Assembly: GCA_017436285.1 (NCBI GenBank)
Contig: JAFSDL010000022.1
Span: forward strand, 1 to 49,758
Direction: 5' to 3'
DNA length: 49,758 nucleotides
Source of the DNA: Clostridia bacterium
GTDB lineage: Bacteria > Bacillota > Clostridia > Oscillospirales > Acutalibacteraceae
Shown here: positions 9,804-18,945 of the stretch, piece after piece
How the letters are laid out: each line of letters starts with the position of its first letter
How positions within the stretch are numbered: position 1 is the stretch's first letter
Program-made: the position numbers and the translations under genes
Notes under the pieces: model-generated
Told to the model about the DNA's origin: nothing
Seen by the model: the letters and a program-made list of their open reading frames with translations, nothing else
Database searches by the model: none

Positions 9804-10021
9804 ATATGTATTCACCCTCCGCTTGATAGCAAATAACTTTGGTTTCATTATATTGCAAATTTTTCCATTTTTCAACAAAAAGTCGTAAACAAGTCCGGAT
9901 TCTCTCCGGTTGCCTCTTTCTTGTCTGCTGCAGAGCAAAATTGGTTTCGCCATACAGGTTACATCATATAAAGGCAGTATAAAACATTTGCCACGGGCAT
10001 AACATTCATAGGGTGATTTTT

Positions 10022-10549
10022 TTGAAAAAGGATTTACTACTATGGAATTTTGCGGGCTTTGTTTTCACCTCTTTAGGCGGAACAATCCTTCATTTTCTTT
10101 ATGATTGGACCAATAAAAGCGTTTTAACTGCCCCCTTTTCGGCGGTAAATGAATCCACCTGGGAGCATATGAAATTATTATTCTTCCCTATGTTCATTTT
10201 TGCACTTATTCAAAGTAGTTTTTTCAAAGATTTCAGCAATTTCTGGTGCATTAAGCTTATAGGAATTTTATCAGGTCTTATTTTAATACCTGTACTTTTC
10301 TACACCATTAACGGAATTTTCGGTAAAACTCCCGACTTTATAAATATAGCTATATTTTTTATTGTAGCAGCAACAGTTTTTATTATTGAATCTTATTTAT
10401 TCAAAAGCTATCATTGTTGCAAATCCCCATATATTGCTTTTTTGATTATCTGTTTTATCGGTCTTTTATTTATACTTTTCACATTTTTAGCGCCCCATAT
10501 TCCGCTTTTCCAAGACCCTATTACCAATACTTATGGATTTAAAAAATAA
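10022..10549 (+). CDS. DUF6512-like integral membrane protein
   Basis: About 175 residues with five or so membrane segments. The segment NESTWEHMKLLFFP near residue 43 is what I recognise from the DUF6512 group of uncharacterised clostridial membrane proteins (from memory, moderate trust). Two starts are possible: GTG 10013 or TTG 10022. I prefer TTG 10022 because AGGGTG lies 7 bases upstream of it, whereas the GTG would overlap that site. It is a lone gene running toward the HAD operon, from which it is separated by a two-way terminator. Function unknown. Confidence 0.75.
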   Translation: MKKDLLLWNFAGFVFTSLGGTILHFLYDWTNKSVLTAPFSAVNESTWEHMKLLFFPMFIFALIQSSFFKDFSNFWCIKLIGILSGLILIPVLFYTINGIFGKTPDFINIAIFFIVAATVFIIESYLFKSYHCCKSPYIAFLIICFIGLLFILFTFLAPHIPLFQDPITNTYGFKK

Positions 10550-10552
10550 ATT

Positions 10553-10596
10553 AACAACATCTGCAACAGTATTTACGTGCTGTTGCAGATGTTGTT
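10553..10596. terminator. Bidirectional terminator hairpin
   Basis: Perfect 17-bp arms at 10553-10569 and 10580-10596 around a 10-base loop, between the convergent DUF6512-like and HAD genes. The HAD stop codon lies inside the right arm. Confidence 0.8.
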
Positions 10597-11251
10597 ATAT
10601 AATATCAAGCTGATTATACTCATTGATATAAATATCAACAATTTGTTTCAATTCTTCCTGATTTGGTTCACTTTTATCATAAATTCCAACTACATTATAA
10701 CCATTTGCTTTAGCGGTTTTTGCCGCATATAAGGCATCTTCAAAAACCCAAGTGGTCTCTTTATCTGTTCCTAATTCACCCAGAACAACATCGTAAACCT
10801 TAGGCTCGGTTTTAGAGGCACCGACTGTATAAGTAGAGTAAATTGCAGAAAAATAGTGAAGCATATTGAATTTTTCCATTACCGCTTCAAGTGCAGGCTC
10901 ACCTGTTGCGGTGGCAATTCCCATTTTAATACCCTTGGCTTTCAGCTTTTCAAGAAAATCTACTATATCGTTTTTAGGCTGGGTTTCAACCATATATCTG
11001 CTTTTGATATAGTCAAAAAGGTGTGCCAAAAGCTCTTCATAGGTTTTATCAAGCTTAAATCTTTCAATTGCAAGAAGGAAGGTTTCCCGAAGAAAAAGAC
11101 CCTTGAATGCTTCTTTATCAGCCTCTGTAAGCTCAATGCCCAGGTGGTTAAAAAAGTTGTCCTTGTAGCCCTTCCACACATGCATTGAGTCAAACAATGT
11201 TCCGTCAAAATCAAAAATTGCGCCTGTTATATTAATCTGCTTGTTTGTCAT
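10595..11251 (-). CDS. HAD-superfamily hydrolase, beta-phosphoglucomutase-like subfamily
   Basis: 218 residues. Motif I DFDGTLFDS near residue 14 supplies the nucleophile and acid aspartates. Motif II is in GIATATGEP, motif III is the lysine of ASKTEPKVYD, and motif IV is VFEDALYAAKTAKANG with the acidic metal ligands. A helical cap (about 20-90) lies between motifs I and II, as in phosphatases and phosphomutases acting on small sugar phosphates. It is the last gene of a three-gene operon: its start overlaps the EamA stop by 4 bases (ATGA). Substrate unknown. Confidence 0.9.
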   Translation of the reverse strand: MTNKQINITGAIFDFDGTLFDSMHVWKGYKDNFFNHLGIELTEADKEAFKGLFLRETFLLAIERFKLDKTYEELLAHLFDYIKSRYMVETQPKNDIVDFLEKLKAKGIKMGIATATGEPALEAVMEKFNMLHYFSAIYSTYTVGASKTEPKVYDVVLGELGTDKETTWVFEDALYAAKTAKANGYNVVGIYDKSEPNQEELKQIVDIYINEYNQLDII

Positions 11252-12108
11252 TCTTTTTGTTTTTCCTTTTTTCGAATTTCACTTGCAATAGCTGCTGTCA
11301 TAATAAGAATTACACCTACAAGTTCATATAAGGTTGGCAACTGCATAAATACAAGTGATGAAAGAATTATTGCAGATGCAGGGTCAATATAGCTCAAAAT
11401 TGCAACAGTCTGACTTTTCAGCTTTTTCATAGCACCGAAGTAAATCAGATAGGCAAAGCCTGTATGCACAACACCAACAATCACTAAAAGCATCACAGAT
11501 GTTGGATTCAGATTTATATTTTCCGTTGTAAATAAAGCATAGGGCAAAACCACAAGACCTGCAACAATCAACTGAACGAAGGTTCTTTCATAGGATTCTA
11601 CCTCGCCCATAAATTTATTCATAATCATAACAGATGCATAAAGCATTGCCGCACCAAGTCCGCAAAGCACACCTGTAAATTTAGAGCTATTATCCTGAAA
11701 AAGCCCCGAAACCAACGCAACGCCTATTAAGGCAATAAAAACACATACAATCTGCTTGAGCTTCAATTTTTCCTTGAAAACAAAAGCAGATGCAATAACA
11801 ACAATTATAGGTGCAGTGTAATAGCAAACTGTTGCAACGGGAATGCCCGTAAATCTATACGCCTCAAAAAGCAGAATCCAATTAAAGCCGATTGCAATTC
11901 CCGATGCCAACAAAACAGGAAGCTTTGATTTAATAGCCTTAAAATCAATTTTTCGCCCTGATATAAGCATAACGCTTAAAATCACCAACGCGCCCACAAT
12001 ACCTCTGAAGGAAGCGATAACCCCCGAGGGCATTCCTATATATTTTACAAATATGCCTATGGTGCCGAAAATCACCATAGACAATATCATTGATATTTTT
12101 TCTTTCAT
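11248..12108 (-). CDS. EamA-family (DMT superfamily) transporter, second copy
   Basis: 286 residues with about ten membrane segments and two EamA repeats, ending in a lysine-rich cytoplasmic tail (EIRKKEKQKE). It is different in sequence from the transporter at 8934-9803. It starts 1 base after the DUF2804 stop and overlaps the HAD gene by 4 bases, so translation of all three is probably coupled. The pairing suggests a metabolite is exported or imported and its phosphate form hydrolysed, but this is inference. Confidence 0.9.
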   Translation of the reverse strand: MKEKISMILSMVIFGTIGIFVKYIGMPSGVIASFRGIVGALVILSVMLISGRKIDFKAIKSKLPVLLASGIAIGFNWILLFEAYRFTGIPVATVCYYTAPIIVVIASAFVFKEKLKLKQIVCVFIALIGVALVSGLFQDNSSKFTGVLCGLGAAMLYASVMIMNKFMGEVESYERTFVQLIVAGLVVLPYALFTTENINLNPTSVMLLVIVGVVHTGFAYLIYFGAMKKLKSQTVAILSYIDPASAIILSSLVFMQLPTLYELVGVILIMTAAIASEIRKKEKQKE

Positions 12109-12109
12109 A

Positions 12110-13207
12110 TTACCACTTGTTTTCTACATATTCACAAAATGTAAAAAGGTCTTTTATTTGTAGCTTTGTTCCGTCATCAAGGGTTACATCCCCGTTCCAG
12201 ATACCAAAAACCTGATGGCAATTCATTCTGCCCACCTTAAAATCCACATCGCTGTGATTATCAAGGGTAGGCACCATTGTCATATTGAATCTGCCATCCT
12301 CTGAAATTATTTTCCAGGGCTCTAAAAATCTGTTTTTCGGGAATTTTTCAACATCAACCGCACCGATTTTATGAACCTTACCGTCATAGAAAATGCAGGT
12401 TTCGGTAGCATAGCTTTCGTCACCTATTGCCCAGGTGATTTCAAAGCCAAAAAGATGCTTTTCACCGTTTTCATCAGTTATGTACTGATTACCGCTACCC
12501 CAATACCATACCATTTCGTGAGGGGTATTCACCCTGCCCCAGTCAACAGTACAAAAAGCATTTTTCTTTGAAAATTCATAGGTATAATCCCCAACAGAAA
12601 ATCTACCCTCGCAGGGCATACACATCTGCTTTGTGGTCATAAAATATTTGGTATCGTCTCCGTCAAAGGGCAAAACAGTTGTTATGTTTTCAAGACCTTC
12701 CATAATTTCCATAGAAGCATTAACCTCAACGGGTAAGCCTTTGAAAGAGCCCTTAAAATAAAGGGCTCTTTCATTTTCTTTGGTATGAAAATCAAATTCG
12801 GTTTTTCCTATTTTATCCTTAAAGCGATTAGGAACATCAATAACAGGTGGTGACACGTGCTTATTTGCACCTACAAAATATTGAATCGCATCGCAGATAA
12901 CCTCACCTGTTTTCAGATTAACAAGCTTTGCGGCAACATAACCACCGATATTTATATTTGCAAAGCTTATGAGCACCTGCATTTCATCACCAACGTGGAT
13001 TGTATAAAAATCCCATTCCTTGCGACTGATTATGCCTTTTTTAACAAAATCTCTGTTATACTCAAAAACATTTTTTCTTGCCCAACCCTTGCAGAGAAGC
13101 CTTCCTTCAGGTGAGAGAAGGGGTGTTTTCTCAGTATATTCAACTTGCTTGGATTTTAGTTTCCATTCCGTAAACGGCACATAGGTTCTTTTCAACTCGT
13201 TGCTCAT
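12110..13207 (-). CDS. DUF2804 family protein
   Basis: 365 residues, first gene of the DUF2804 - EamA - HAD operon. The N-terminal signature LLSPEGRLLCKGWAR (about 30-45) and the later CTVDWGR and WYWGSG segments match the DUF2804 family, whose function is not known. It has no signal peptide or membrane segment, so it is probably cytoplasmic. The start at 13207 follows an AAAAGGGTG ribosome site, with a sigma-A-like promoter about 30 bases upstream. Confidence 0.85.
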   Translation of the reverse strand: MSNELKRTYVPFTEWKLKSKQVEYTEKTPLLSPEGRLLCKGWARKNVFEYNRDFVKKGIISRKEWDFYTIHVGDEMQVLISFANINIGGYVAAKLVNLKTGEVICDAIQYFVGANKHVSPPVIDVPNRFKDKIGKTEFDFHTKENERALYFKGSFKGLPVEVNASMEIMEGLENITTVLPFDGDDTKYFMTTKQMCMPCEGRFSVGDYTYEFSKKNAFCTVDWGRVNTPHEMVWYWGSGNQYITDENGEKHLFGFEITWAIGDESYATETCIFYDGKVHKIGAVDVEKFPKNRFLEPWKIISEDGRFNMTMVPTLDNHSDVDFKVGRMNCHQVFGIWNGDVTLDDGTKLQIKDLFTFCEYVENKW

Positions 13208-13236
13208 TTTTTCACCCTTTTCTTATTATGCTCTTG

Positions 13237-13265
13237 AGTATAGCACAAAAATTTATAATATACAA
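13237..13265 (-). promoter_or_regulatory. Sigma-A promoter of the DUF2804 operon
   Basis: On the minus strand TTGTAT (13260-13265) and TATACT (13237-13242) are separated by exactly 17 bases, a near-consensus vegetative promoter just upstream of the DUF2804 start. Confidence 0.6.
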
Positions 13266-13301
13266 TAAACTCAAATTTCTTATTTTTATTTTGAAAATAT
13301 A

Positions 13302-13329
13302 TTTACTTTTTTTAACACGTTGATATAAT
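13302..13329 (+). promoter_or_regulatory. Sigma-A promoter of the ABC/DUF1854 genes
   Basis: TTTACT (13302-13307), 16 bases, then a perfect TATAAT (13324-13329), with the ABC gene starting 34 bases further on. It faces away from the DUF2804 promoter. Confidence 0.65.
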
Positions 13330-13363
13330 GTAGGCGATAATTATTTTCAAATCCAAGGGGTGA

Positions 13364-15619
13364 ATGAAATTGAAAGTAATAACAAACAAACCTATACCTA
13401 AACAATTTGAAGATAGCTTCAATCAGCTTATTAAAAATGATGATGCTCTTTTTATTGTAGTGGGCGACCTTAACCTTAAAGGACGTTATGCTGAATCTAT
13501 GATGGTATTCACGGCTGATAAAATTATAGCCTTTGATGAATGCTATGATAACGGCAGTTTTTCAGTTGATTATGCTGATATTGAAACTGCTCAGGTAAAG
13601 CGTCTTTATGGTAATGCTGTTTTTAAAGTGAAATTTAAAACCGGAAAGAAAAAAATGCTGTTACGTTTTTCCTATGCGGCGGCTGAGGTTGCTGATGCGG
13701 CGGCTGTATTTGTAAACGCTCTCAACGAGGGTAAGGATTTGACAGAAGAATTGGAAACGGTTAAATCTGTTTATCATAAGCAACGCTGTTTTTGCCCAAA
13801 ATGTGGCAGAAAGCTCCCAAACCCCGAAGCTGAGTGCATAAACTGTTCAGGAAAAGGAAAGCTTATTTCAAAATTTGGAAAATATGTTATTCCCGAAAAA
13901 AAATCGTTATTTATATGTATGCTCCTTTCAGTTGTGGCAACAGGACTTTCCCTTGTTCCACCATACATAACAAAAATAATGGTAGATGATGTTATTCCCG
14001 GTAGAGATTCAGCTATGCTTATAAAGGTTTTAGCGATACTTCTTGGAATATATATTCTTCAATACGTAATGAACGGTTTCCGTTCATACAGGCTCCGCCT
14101 TGCAGGAGACAGAATAACCCTCAACCTGAAAAAAGATATTTATGAAAAGGCGCAGTATCTTCCCTTAAGCTTTTATGATAAAATTTCAACAGGTTCGGTA
14201 ATTAACCGAGTAAATTCCGATGCGAGTGTTATTCAGGCTTTCATTATGAAGATAACTCAGGAAGCGGTTGTTCAGGCTTTTACTCTTGTTGGTCTTGTTA
14301 TTATAATGTTCGGTATGAGCTGGAAGCTTGCTTTGTTTTCTCTTATCCCCGTTCCTGTAGTAGTTGTTGCAGGTAGGCTTTTCGGTAAAATAATCGGTCC
14401 TAAATATATGAGACTTTGGAGAAGAAGTGCTTCTATTTCCACTGTTCTTGCTAACTCCATTCCGGGGGTTCGAGTAATAAAAGCTTTCACCAATGAAAAG
14501 GAAACAATTAATAAGTTTGCCCGCTACTGCGATGAATGGTATAAGGAAGATAAAAAGGTGGCAGTTCCTGCGGCAGTTTTCCCGTCACTTATTACTTTCC
14601 TTGTAACCTGCGGTTCAATTGTGGTATGGTTCCTGGGTGGTAATATGGTAATTAACGGAAGTGAAGAAATATCTCTCGGTCTTCTTGTTTCCTTTGTTTC
14701 TTATGCGAGTATGTTCTATACTCCTATTAACTTCTTTGCAAATATGAGCGATACTTATCAGAATACCCTCGCATCTGCAGAAAAAATTCTTGATATTATT
14801 GATGCCGAACCCGAACACAATTTCGGCGAGGGCAACACTCTTCAAAGAATGGACGGCAAAATTGAATTCAAAAATGTAAACTTTGCTTTTGACCGTTCCA
14901 AAAAGGTTCTTTCCAACATTAATCTTACCATTGAGCCGGGTGATATAGTTGGTATTGTCGGCACAACCGGCTCAGGTAAATCTACGCTCATAAATCTATT
15001 GATGAGATACTACGATGATTATGATGGAGAAATTCTCATTGACGGAGAGAACATAAAAAATATTGATATGAAATATTATCGTGACTCCATCGGTTATGTT
15101 CAGCAAGAACCTCTTATGTTCCGCGATACAATTTTCAATAACATTGCTTTTGGTAGCGGAAGAGTTCACGTTGAACAGGTTATCCACGCCGCAGAGGTAG
15201 CAAATGCACACGGCTTTATTTCAAAGCTACCTGATGCCTATGATACTATGCTGGGTGAAAGAGGTGTTGGTCTTTCAGGCGGTGAACGTCAACGTGTTTC
15301 TATCGCCCGCGCGATTCTCAAAAACCCGAGCATTCTGATTTTTGATGAAGCAACCGCCGCAGTTGACTCGGAAACAGAGCATCTTATTCAGGGCGCAATT
15401 GAAAGGCTCATAAGCGGAAGAACCACACTTATGATTGCTCACAGACTTTCCACTTTGCGAAAAGCCAATAAAATTGTTGTTGTGGATAAAGGTGAAATCA
15501 TAGAATGCGGAACTCCCGAAGAACTTCTAAAAATGAAAGGCAAATATTATAAGCTTGTAGAAATTCAATCTATGGGTGAACAGCTTCAGAAGAAAAAAGC
15601 TGAAGAAAACTTTGAGTGA
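13364..15619 (+). CDS. ABC exporter (fused permease-ATPase) with N-terminal PH-like domain and zinc ribbon
   Basis: 751 residues. About 1-125 look like a PH-type beta domain, followed by a zinc ribbon (CPKC...CINC, about 143-160), then six membrane helices (about 175-460) and an ATPase domain. Walker A GTTGSGKST is at about 533-541, signature LSGGE at 637, Walker B ILIFDEAT and the H-loop in MIAHR. Together with the DUF1854 gene 10 bases downstream, this architecture matches the ABC transporter called cyanophycin-metabolism-associated in other bacteria (recalled, not searched). No cyanophycin synthetase or cyanophycinase lies in this window, so the substrate is open. ATG 13364 and TTG 13370 share the AAGGGG ribosome site; the ATG spacing is short, so TTG may be used. 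Confidence 0.93.
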   Translation: MKLKVITNKPIPKQFEDSFNQLIKNDDALFIVVGDLNLKGRYAESMMVFTADKIIAFDECYDNGSFSVDYADIETAQVKRLYGNAVFKVKFKTGKKKMLLRFSYAAAEVADAAAVFVNALNEGKDLTEELETVKSVYHKQRCFCPKCGRKLPNPEAECINCSGKGKLISKFGKYVIPEKKSLFICMLLSVVATGLSLVPPYITKIMVDDVIPGRDSAMLIKVLAILLGIYILQYVMNGFRSYRLRLAGDRITLNLKKDIYEKAQYLPLSFYDKISTGSVINRVNSDASVIQAFIMKITQEAVVQAFTLVGLVIIMFGMSWKLALFSLIPVPVVVVAGRLFGKIIGPKYMRLWRRSASISTVLANSIPGVRVIKAFTNEKETINKFARYCDEWYKEDKKVAVPAAVFPSLITFLVTCGSIVVWFLGGNMVINGSEEISLGLLVSFVSYASMFYTPINFFANMSDTYQNTLASAEKILDIIDAEPEHNFGEGNTLQRMDGKIEFKNVNFAFDRSKKVLSNINLTIEPGDIVGIVGTTGSGKSTLINLLMRYYDDYDGEILIDGENIKNIDMKYYRDSIGYVQQEPLMFRDTIFNNIAFGSGRVHVEQVIHAAEVANAHGFISKLPDAYDTMLGERGVGLSGGERQRVSIARAILKNPSILIFDEATAAVDSETEHLIQGAIERLISGRTTLMIAHRLSTLRKANKIVVVDKGEIIECGTPEELLKMKGKYYKLVEIQSMGEQLQKKKAEENFE

Positions 15620-15629
15620 GGTGATGTGA

Positions 15630-16115
15630 ATGCCAAGATATATTGAAGGTCCTGAAGTGCGTCTTACAGAAAATGATAAAATCTTTGTAGATGCCGAATT
15701 TTACACAGGTGAAAAATTTTACGAACTTGAGCTTCACCGCATGTTCCCTATAACAGGTCTTACCAAATACATAGCTCTTATGGATTCCGAAGGCAATGAA
15801 ATTGCAGTTATCCGCGATATTAATGACCTTATGCCCGAATCAAGAGAGGTTGTTGAAAACTGCCTGAGAGAATACTATATGATTCCCCGCATCACAAAGT
15901 TCATCAAAATGAGCGAAAAATTCAAAATATGGATGTGGACTGCAGAAACTGACAAAGGTATTTGCACCTTTGAAATCCGCAACCACCTTACAGCAATCAA
16001 ACCGCTTTATGATGGCAGGGTTCTTATCAAGGATGCAAATGACAACCGATATGAAATTCCCGACGTAAATGTACTTGATAAACATAGCAAAAAATTGATA
16101 TTACCTAAACTTTAA
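15630..16115 (+). CDS. DUF1854 family protein, partner of the ABC exporter
   Basis: 161 residues, starting 10 bases after the ABC stop behind GAGGTGATG. The sequence matches the DUF1854 pattern: ALMDSEGNEIAVIRDINDL, then SREVVENCLREYY, W-T-AETDKG, and a closing RYEIPDVNVLDKHS. It is soluble with no signal peptide. DUF1854 genes are regularly found beside fused ABC exporters of this type, and the protein may be a regulatory or accessory subunit; its molecular role is not known. Confidence 0.85.
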   Translation: MPRYIEGPEVRLTENDKIFVDAEFYTGEKFYELELHRMFPITGLTKYIALMDSEGNEIAVIRDINDLMPESREVVENCLREYYMIPRITKFIKMSEKFKIWMWTAETDKGICTFEIRNHLTAIKPLYDGRVLIKDANDNRYEIPDVNVLDKHSKKLILPKL

Positions 16116-16150
16116 TTCAATTACTATAAAAGTTGAAAGGAATAAAATAT

Positions 16151-16477
16151 ATGAAACTTATAATTGCAATTGTTAATAATGACGACAGCGCTGTTGTTTC
16201 TTCCTCACTTACAAAGGAAGGCTTCACCGTTACAAAGCTTTCTACAACAGGCGGATTTTTAATGGTAGGAAACACAACCTTCCTCATTGGTGCAGAAGAT
16301 GATACCGTTGCAAAAGCTAAAGAAATAATTAAAAATTGTTCTCAGAAAAGAACAAGAACTACCACAACAACAAATGGCTTCGGAACAGGTCTTCGTGAAG
16401 ATGATTTTGAAAAAGAGGTTTCCGTAGGCGGAGCAATCGTTTTCACGCTTGATGTTGAAGATGTTGATAAGTATTAA
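16151..16477 (+). CDS. darA: Cyclic-di-AMP receptor of the DarA/PstA (PII-like, DUF970) family
   Basis: 108 residues. I choose ATG 16151 (MKLIIAIVNNDD...) over the in-frame ATG 16133 because AAAGGA lies 8 bases or so upstream and the family begins this way. Conserved family elements are visible: TKLSTTGGFLMVGNTTFLIG at about 28-47, and EDDTV and CSQKR later. These proteins are trimeric PII-like sensors that bind c-di-AMP and report on potassium and osmotic state. It lies 35 bases after the DUF1854 gene and probably shares its transcript, an arrangement worth noting because darA usually sits elsewhere in Firmicutes. Confidence 0.93.
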   Translation: MKLIIAIVNNDDSAVVSSSLTKEGFTVTKLSTTGGFLMVGNTTFLIGAEDDTVAKAKEIIKNCSQKRTRTTTTTNGFGTGLREDDFEKEVSVGGAIVFTLDVEDVDKY

Positions 16478-16526
16478 TGCATAAAAAATTAACCATCGGA
16501 ACTCCGATGGTTAATTTTTTATGCAT
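16477..16526. terminator. Bidirectional terminator hairpin
   Basis: Perfect 24-bp inverted repeat with arms 16477-16500 and 16503-16526 (core ACCATCGGA and its complement, flanked by A6 and T6). It separates darA from the convergent GPH symporter gene, whose stop lies in the right arm. Confidence 0.88.
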
Positions 16527-18024
16527 TCTTTTCATTTGCTGCAGTTTGTGCACGCGTACGCTCCAAATCGAGATACATTCTATCTCTTGTCTTTTGGTCA
16601 ATATTATAGAAGAACATAGGAACAAGGCTTAAAAAGTCAAATATCAACTGAGGACCAAAGGCAGCAATAAACATTTTCCACATTGTATCCTCCGTCTGAA
16701 CTGCTGTAAGACCTGATTCAAAGCCTGCCCATCTTGCCAGAAGCATTGTGTTAATCTTTGTAAGAGCAATACCCCTTACCTTGTTTATATATCCTGTCAA
16801 AAGATTAACCGTTGCCTCAACACGATAGCCATTCTGCCATTCACAATAGTCAAGAACCTCGTAATTGATTTCTTGTTCAATGATTTTCTTTGTTCCGTAG
16901 AATACCATTTCAAGACTGTTACCCAACATCATTGCAATTGTCATAGGCAATTTTTTCTTATAGAAACCGTTAGTCTTTCCGCCTATAAGACCCACAAGGA
17001 AGAATGACAGTTCAGATGTGATTATAGAACCTCTTTGGAACAACCACAAGGTTTTAGTTGAAAAGCGTTTTCTGAATTTTGTTGCCCAGGGATAGCTGGC
17101 GTAAGAAATAGGCATGCCGGGAATACCTGCTATGGTGGACATCATATTGAATTTCAGAACACTGTCGTAATAAAGAGATTGTGATGTTCCCACATTGATA
17201 CCGTCAACAAAGCCTGATAACGTATAAATCAACAAAGGTTTATTTCTGAAAACGGAGAACATACCTTTAACAACCTGCGGTGGTTTCTCAGATTGAGGAA
17301 CTCGTTCCTTACTTACAAACACCCACATTACCGCAGGAACAGTTGCAATTACCCACCAGAATGATTTCATTGATGCAAAAACCTTGGTAAGATTTATATG
17401 TATCTTTCCGTTGGCAACAAGGTCAAATAGAATTCCTGCCAATTGTTCAGGAAACCGCCTGAACAAATCACTTGCAAAACGGGATGAAACCAATAATGCG
17501 GTTCTCTCATTAGGGTTAGGGGTGAAAACATTATCAATATATCCGCCACCACCGAAAAACGCACCAACAGTTTCGCTGATATATGAAAGTATCATATAGA
17601 AAATAAGCCTTTGTGCTGCATTCATACCCTGAGCATCTGCAATCAGGGGCATAATGCAGGTTGTTATACCGACTAAAATGCTTGGAATAAGTGCTAAATA
17701 CTGAAAGGGCTTGAACTTACCCCAACGGGTACGCATTTTATCAATAATAACCGCAGAAAGAGGGTCGTTAATCAAATCGTAAATACCAAGTGTAACTGCG
17801 GCATTACCATGAGCCTCTGCATCAAGACCGAAAATCTTATACAAAAATAATTCCGATGATGTATCGTATTTACCCAAGGTTAATTCTGCCGTGGCAGTTT
17901 TAAGTATGTAAGTAACTCTTTCTTTAGTTGAACAGAATTTTCTGTTCATATAAGCAGGTAAATCGGTTTCAAGAACATATTCACGAGTCTGGGTTTCAAC
18001 AGTTTTGTTCATTTCGTCACTCAT
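16519..18024 (-). CDS. GPH-family (MFS_2) sugar:cation symporter
   Basis: 501 residues with about twelve membrane segments. The signature of the glycoside-pentoside-hexuronide family is present near residue 85: DLINDPLSAVIIDKMRTRWGKFKPF. Family members take up glycosides, pentoses or hexuronates with a cation. The gene overlaps the upstream zinc-ribbon membrane protein by 4 bases (ATGA), so the two are translated together. No glycosidase is adjacent, so the substrate is unknown. The long N-terminal cytoplasmic segment (about 45 residues) is slightly unusual. Confidence 0.88.
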   Translation of the reverse strand: MSDEMNKTVETQTREYVLETDLPAYMNRKFCSTKERVTYILKTATAELTLGKYDTSSELFLYKIFGLDAEAHGNAAVTLGIYDLINDPLSAVIIDKMRTRWGKFKPFQYLALIPSILVGITTCIMPLIADAQGMNAAQRLIFYMILSYISETVGAFFGGGGYIDNVFTPNPNERTALLVSSRFASDLFRRFPEQLAGILFDLVANGKIHINLTKVFASMKSFWWVIATVPAVMWVFVSKERVPQSEKPPQVVKGMFSVFRNKPLLIYTLSGFVDGINVGTSQSLYYDSVLKFNMMSTIAGIPGMPISYASYPWATKFRKRFSTKTLWLFQRGSIITSELSFFLVGLIGGKTNGFYKKKLPMTIAMMLGNSLEMVFYGTKKIIEQEINYEVLDYCEWQNGYRVEATVNLLTGYINKVRGIALTKINTMLLARWAGFESGLTAVQTEDTMWKMFIAAFGPQLIFDFLSLVPMFFYNIDQKTRDRMYLDLERTRAQTAANEKNA

Positions 18025-18863
18025 TGTTTAACCTCCTCACCGTTAAGCTCCGCTTCCTTCTGAAGCTGCATTTCAGTTAATCTGCGGTACATTTCCTGAC
18101 GAATTTCCGCCTGGGGAACTCCATCCTCAACCATTTTGAAATATTCATCAATTGGAATTCCGCCAACAACACAATCTTCATATTTAACCTCAATACCCTG
18201 CTTGAAAATTGCAATATCAATACCGAAATTCACACCAAGAAGCAAGAAATATACGAATGGTGCAATAACAAAATCTATATTAAAGTAAGGATTTTCAGGT
18301 ACAGCCATTAAAAGAACAGTTGCACCACCGCAAAGCACTAACATTAAAATATCAAATATGTAGTTTCTTAGTTTGCCATGCTTTCCGCAAGCCATTGTCA
18401 AGCAACCGAAATGCACCAACATAAAAACCACAGATAAAACAAGCATAAGAATAGCTGCTGCTAAAAAGATTAATGCAGTTTTTCCGTCTGCAGCATTCAA
18501 AAGTCCTAAAATTCCATCAAAATTAAAGCTCTCAAGCATATCTGTCAGCGAAAATAATGTAAACAATCCTTTAAATGCTACAAAAGGTTCTTTAAACTCA
18601 CCCTTGAGCCAGGGCACAACAATTGCCACTATGGGAATAAGACTTGTGAAAATGCGAGCAATTGCAAGCTTTGAACCTACAAAAGCAGCTTTCATTCTGT
18701 TAATTTTTTTTTGAAAATGATAATGCTGAACCTCCGCTTTATCTGCATCCTGCATTAAGCGTTCCTGAATATCATAAATAACGATATTGCAATTGCAATG
18801 GGGACAATGTTGTTTCCAATCCACCATTCGCAAATGCTCACCGCATTTGGGACAATTTGCCAT
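18021..18863 (-). CDS. Zinc-ribbon membrane protein of unknown function
   Basis: 280 residues from ATG 18863, preferred over GTG 18872 because the GTG overlaps the GGGGTG ribosome site. The N-terminus is a zinc ribbon (CPKCGEHLRM...CPHCNC), followed by an amphipathic segment and four or five hydrophobic helices (about 65-215). The C-terminal tail is charged and helical (DEYFKMVEDGVPQAEIRQEMYRR...). I do not recognise the family. The start of the next gene overlaps its stop by 4 bases, so it probably assists or regulates the GPH symporter. A strong sigma-A promoter lies upstream. Confidence 0.8.
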   Translation of the reverse strand: MANCPKCGEHLRMVDWKQHCPHCNCNIVIYDIQERLMQDADKAEVQHYHFQKKINRMKAAFVGSKLAIARIFTSLIPIVAIVVPWLKGEFKEPFVAFKGLFTLFSLTDMLESFNFDGILGLLNAADGKTALIFLAAAILMLVLSVVFMLVHFGCLTMACGKHGKLRNYIFDILMLVLCGGATVLLMAVPENPYFNIDFVIAPFVYFLLLGVNFGIDIAIFKQGIEVKYEDCVVGGIPIDEYFKMVEDGVPQAEIRQEMYRRLTEMQLQKEAELNGEEVKQ

Positions 18864-18892
18864 TCTGTTCACCCCTGAATATTTATATACTT

Positions 18893-18921
18893 ATAATACA
18901 TTTTATTTGGGTATAAGTCAA
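18893..18921 (-). promoter_or_regulatory. Sigma-A promoter of the zinc-ribbon protein / symporter operon
   Basis: On the minus strand TTGACT (18916-18921), 17 bases, TATTAT (18893-18898), one of the best promoter matches in the window; the ATG lies 30 bases downstream. Confidence 0.75.
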
Positions 18922-18945
18922 TATTTTTGTTAACAATTAACAAAT

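Noticed and set aside
9804-9953. 50-residue extension of the EamA protein (MAKPILLCSRQERG...)
   Set aside because: Hydrophilic text unlike a transporter N-terminus; ATG 9803 has GGAGG upstream. It could be a remnant of something else but I cannot support it.
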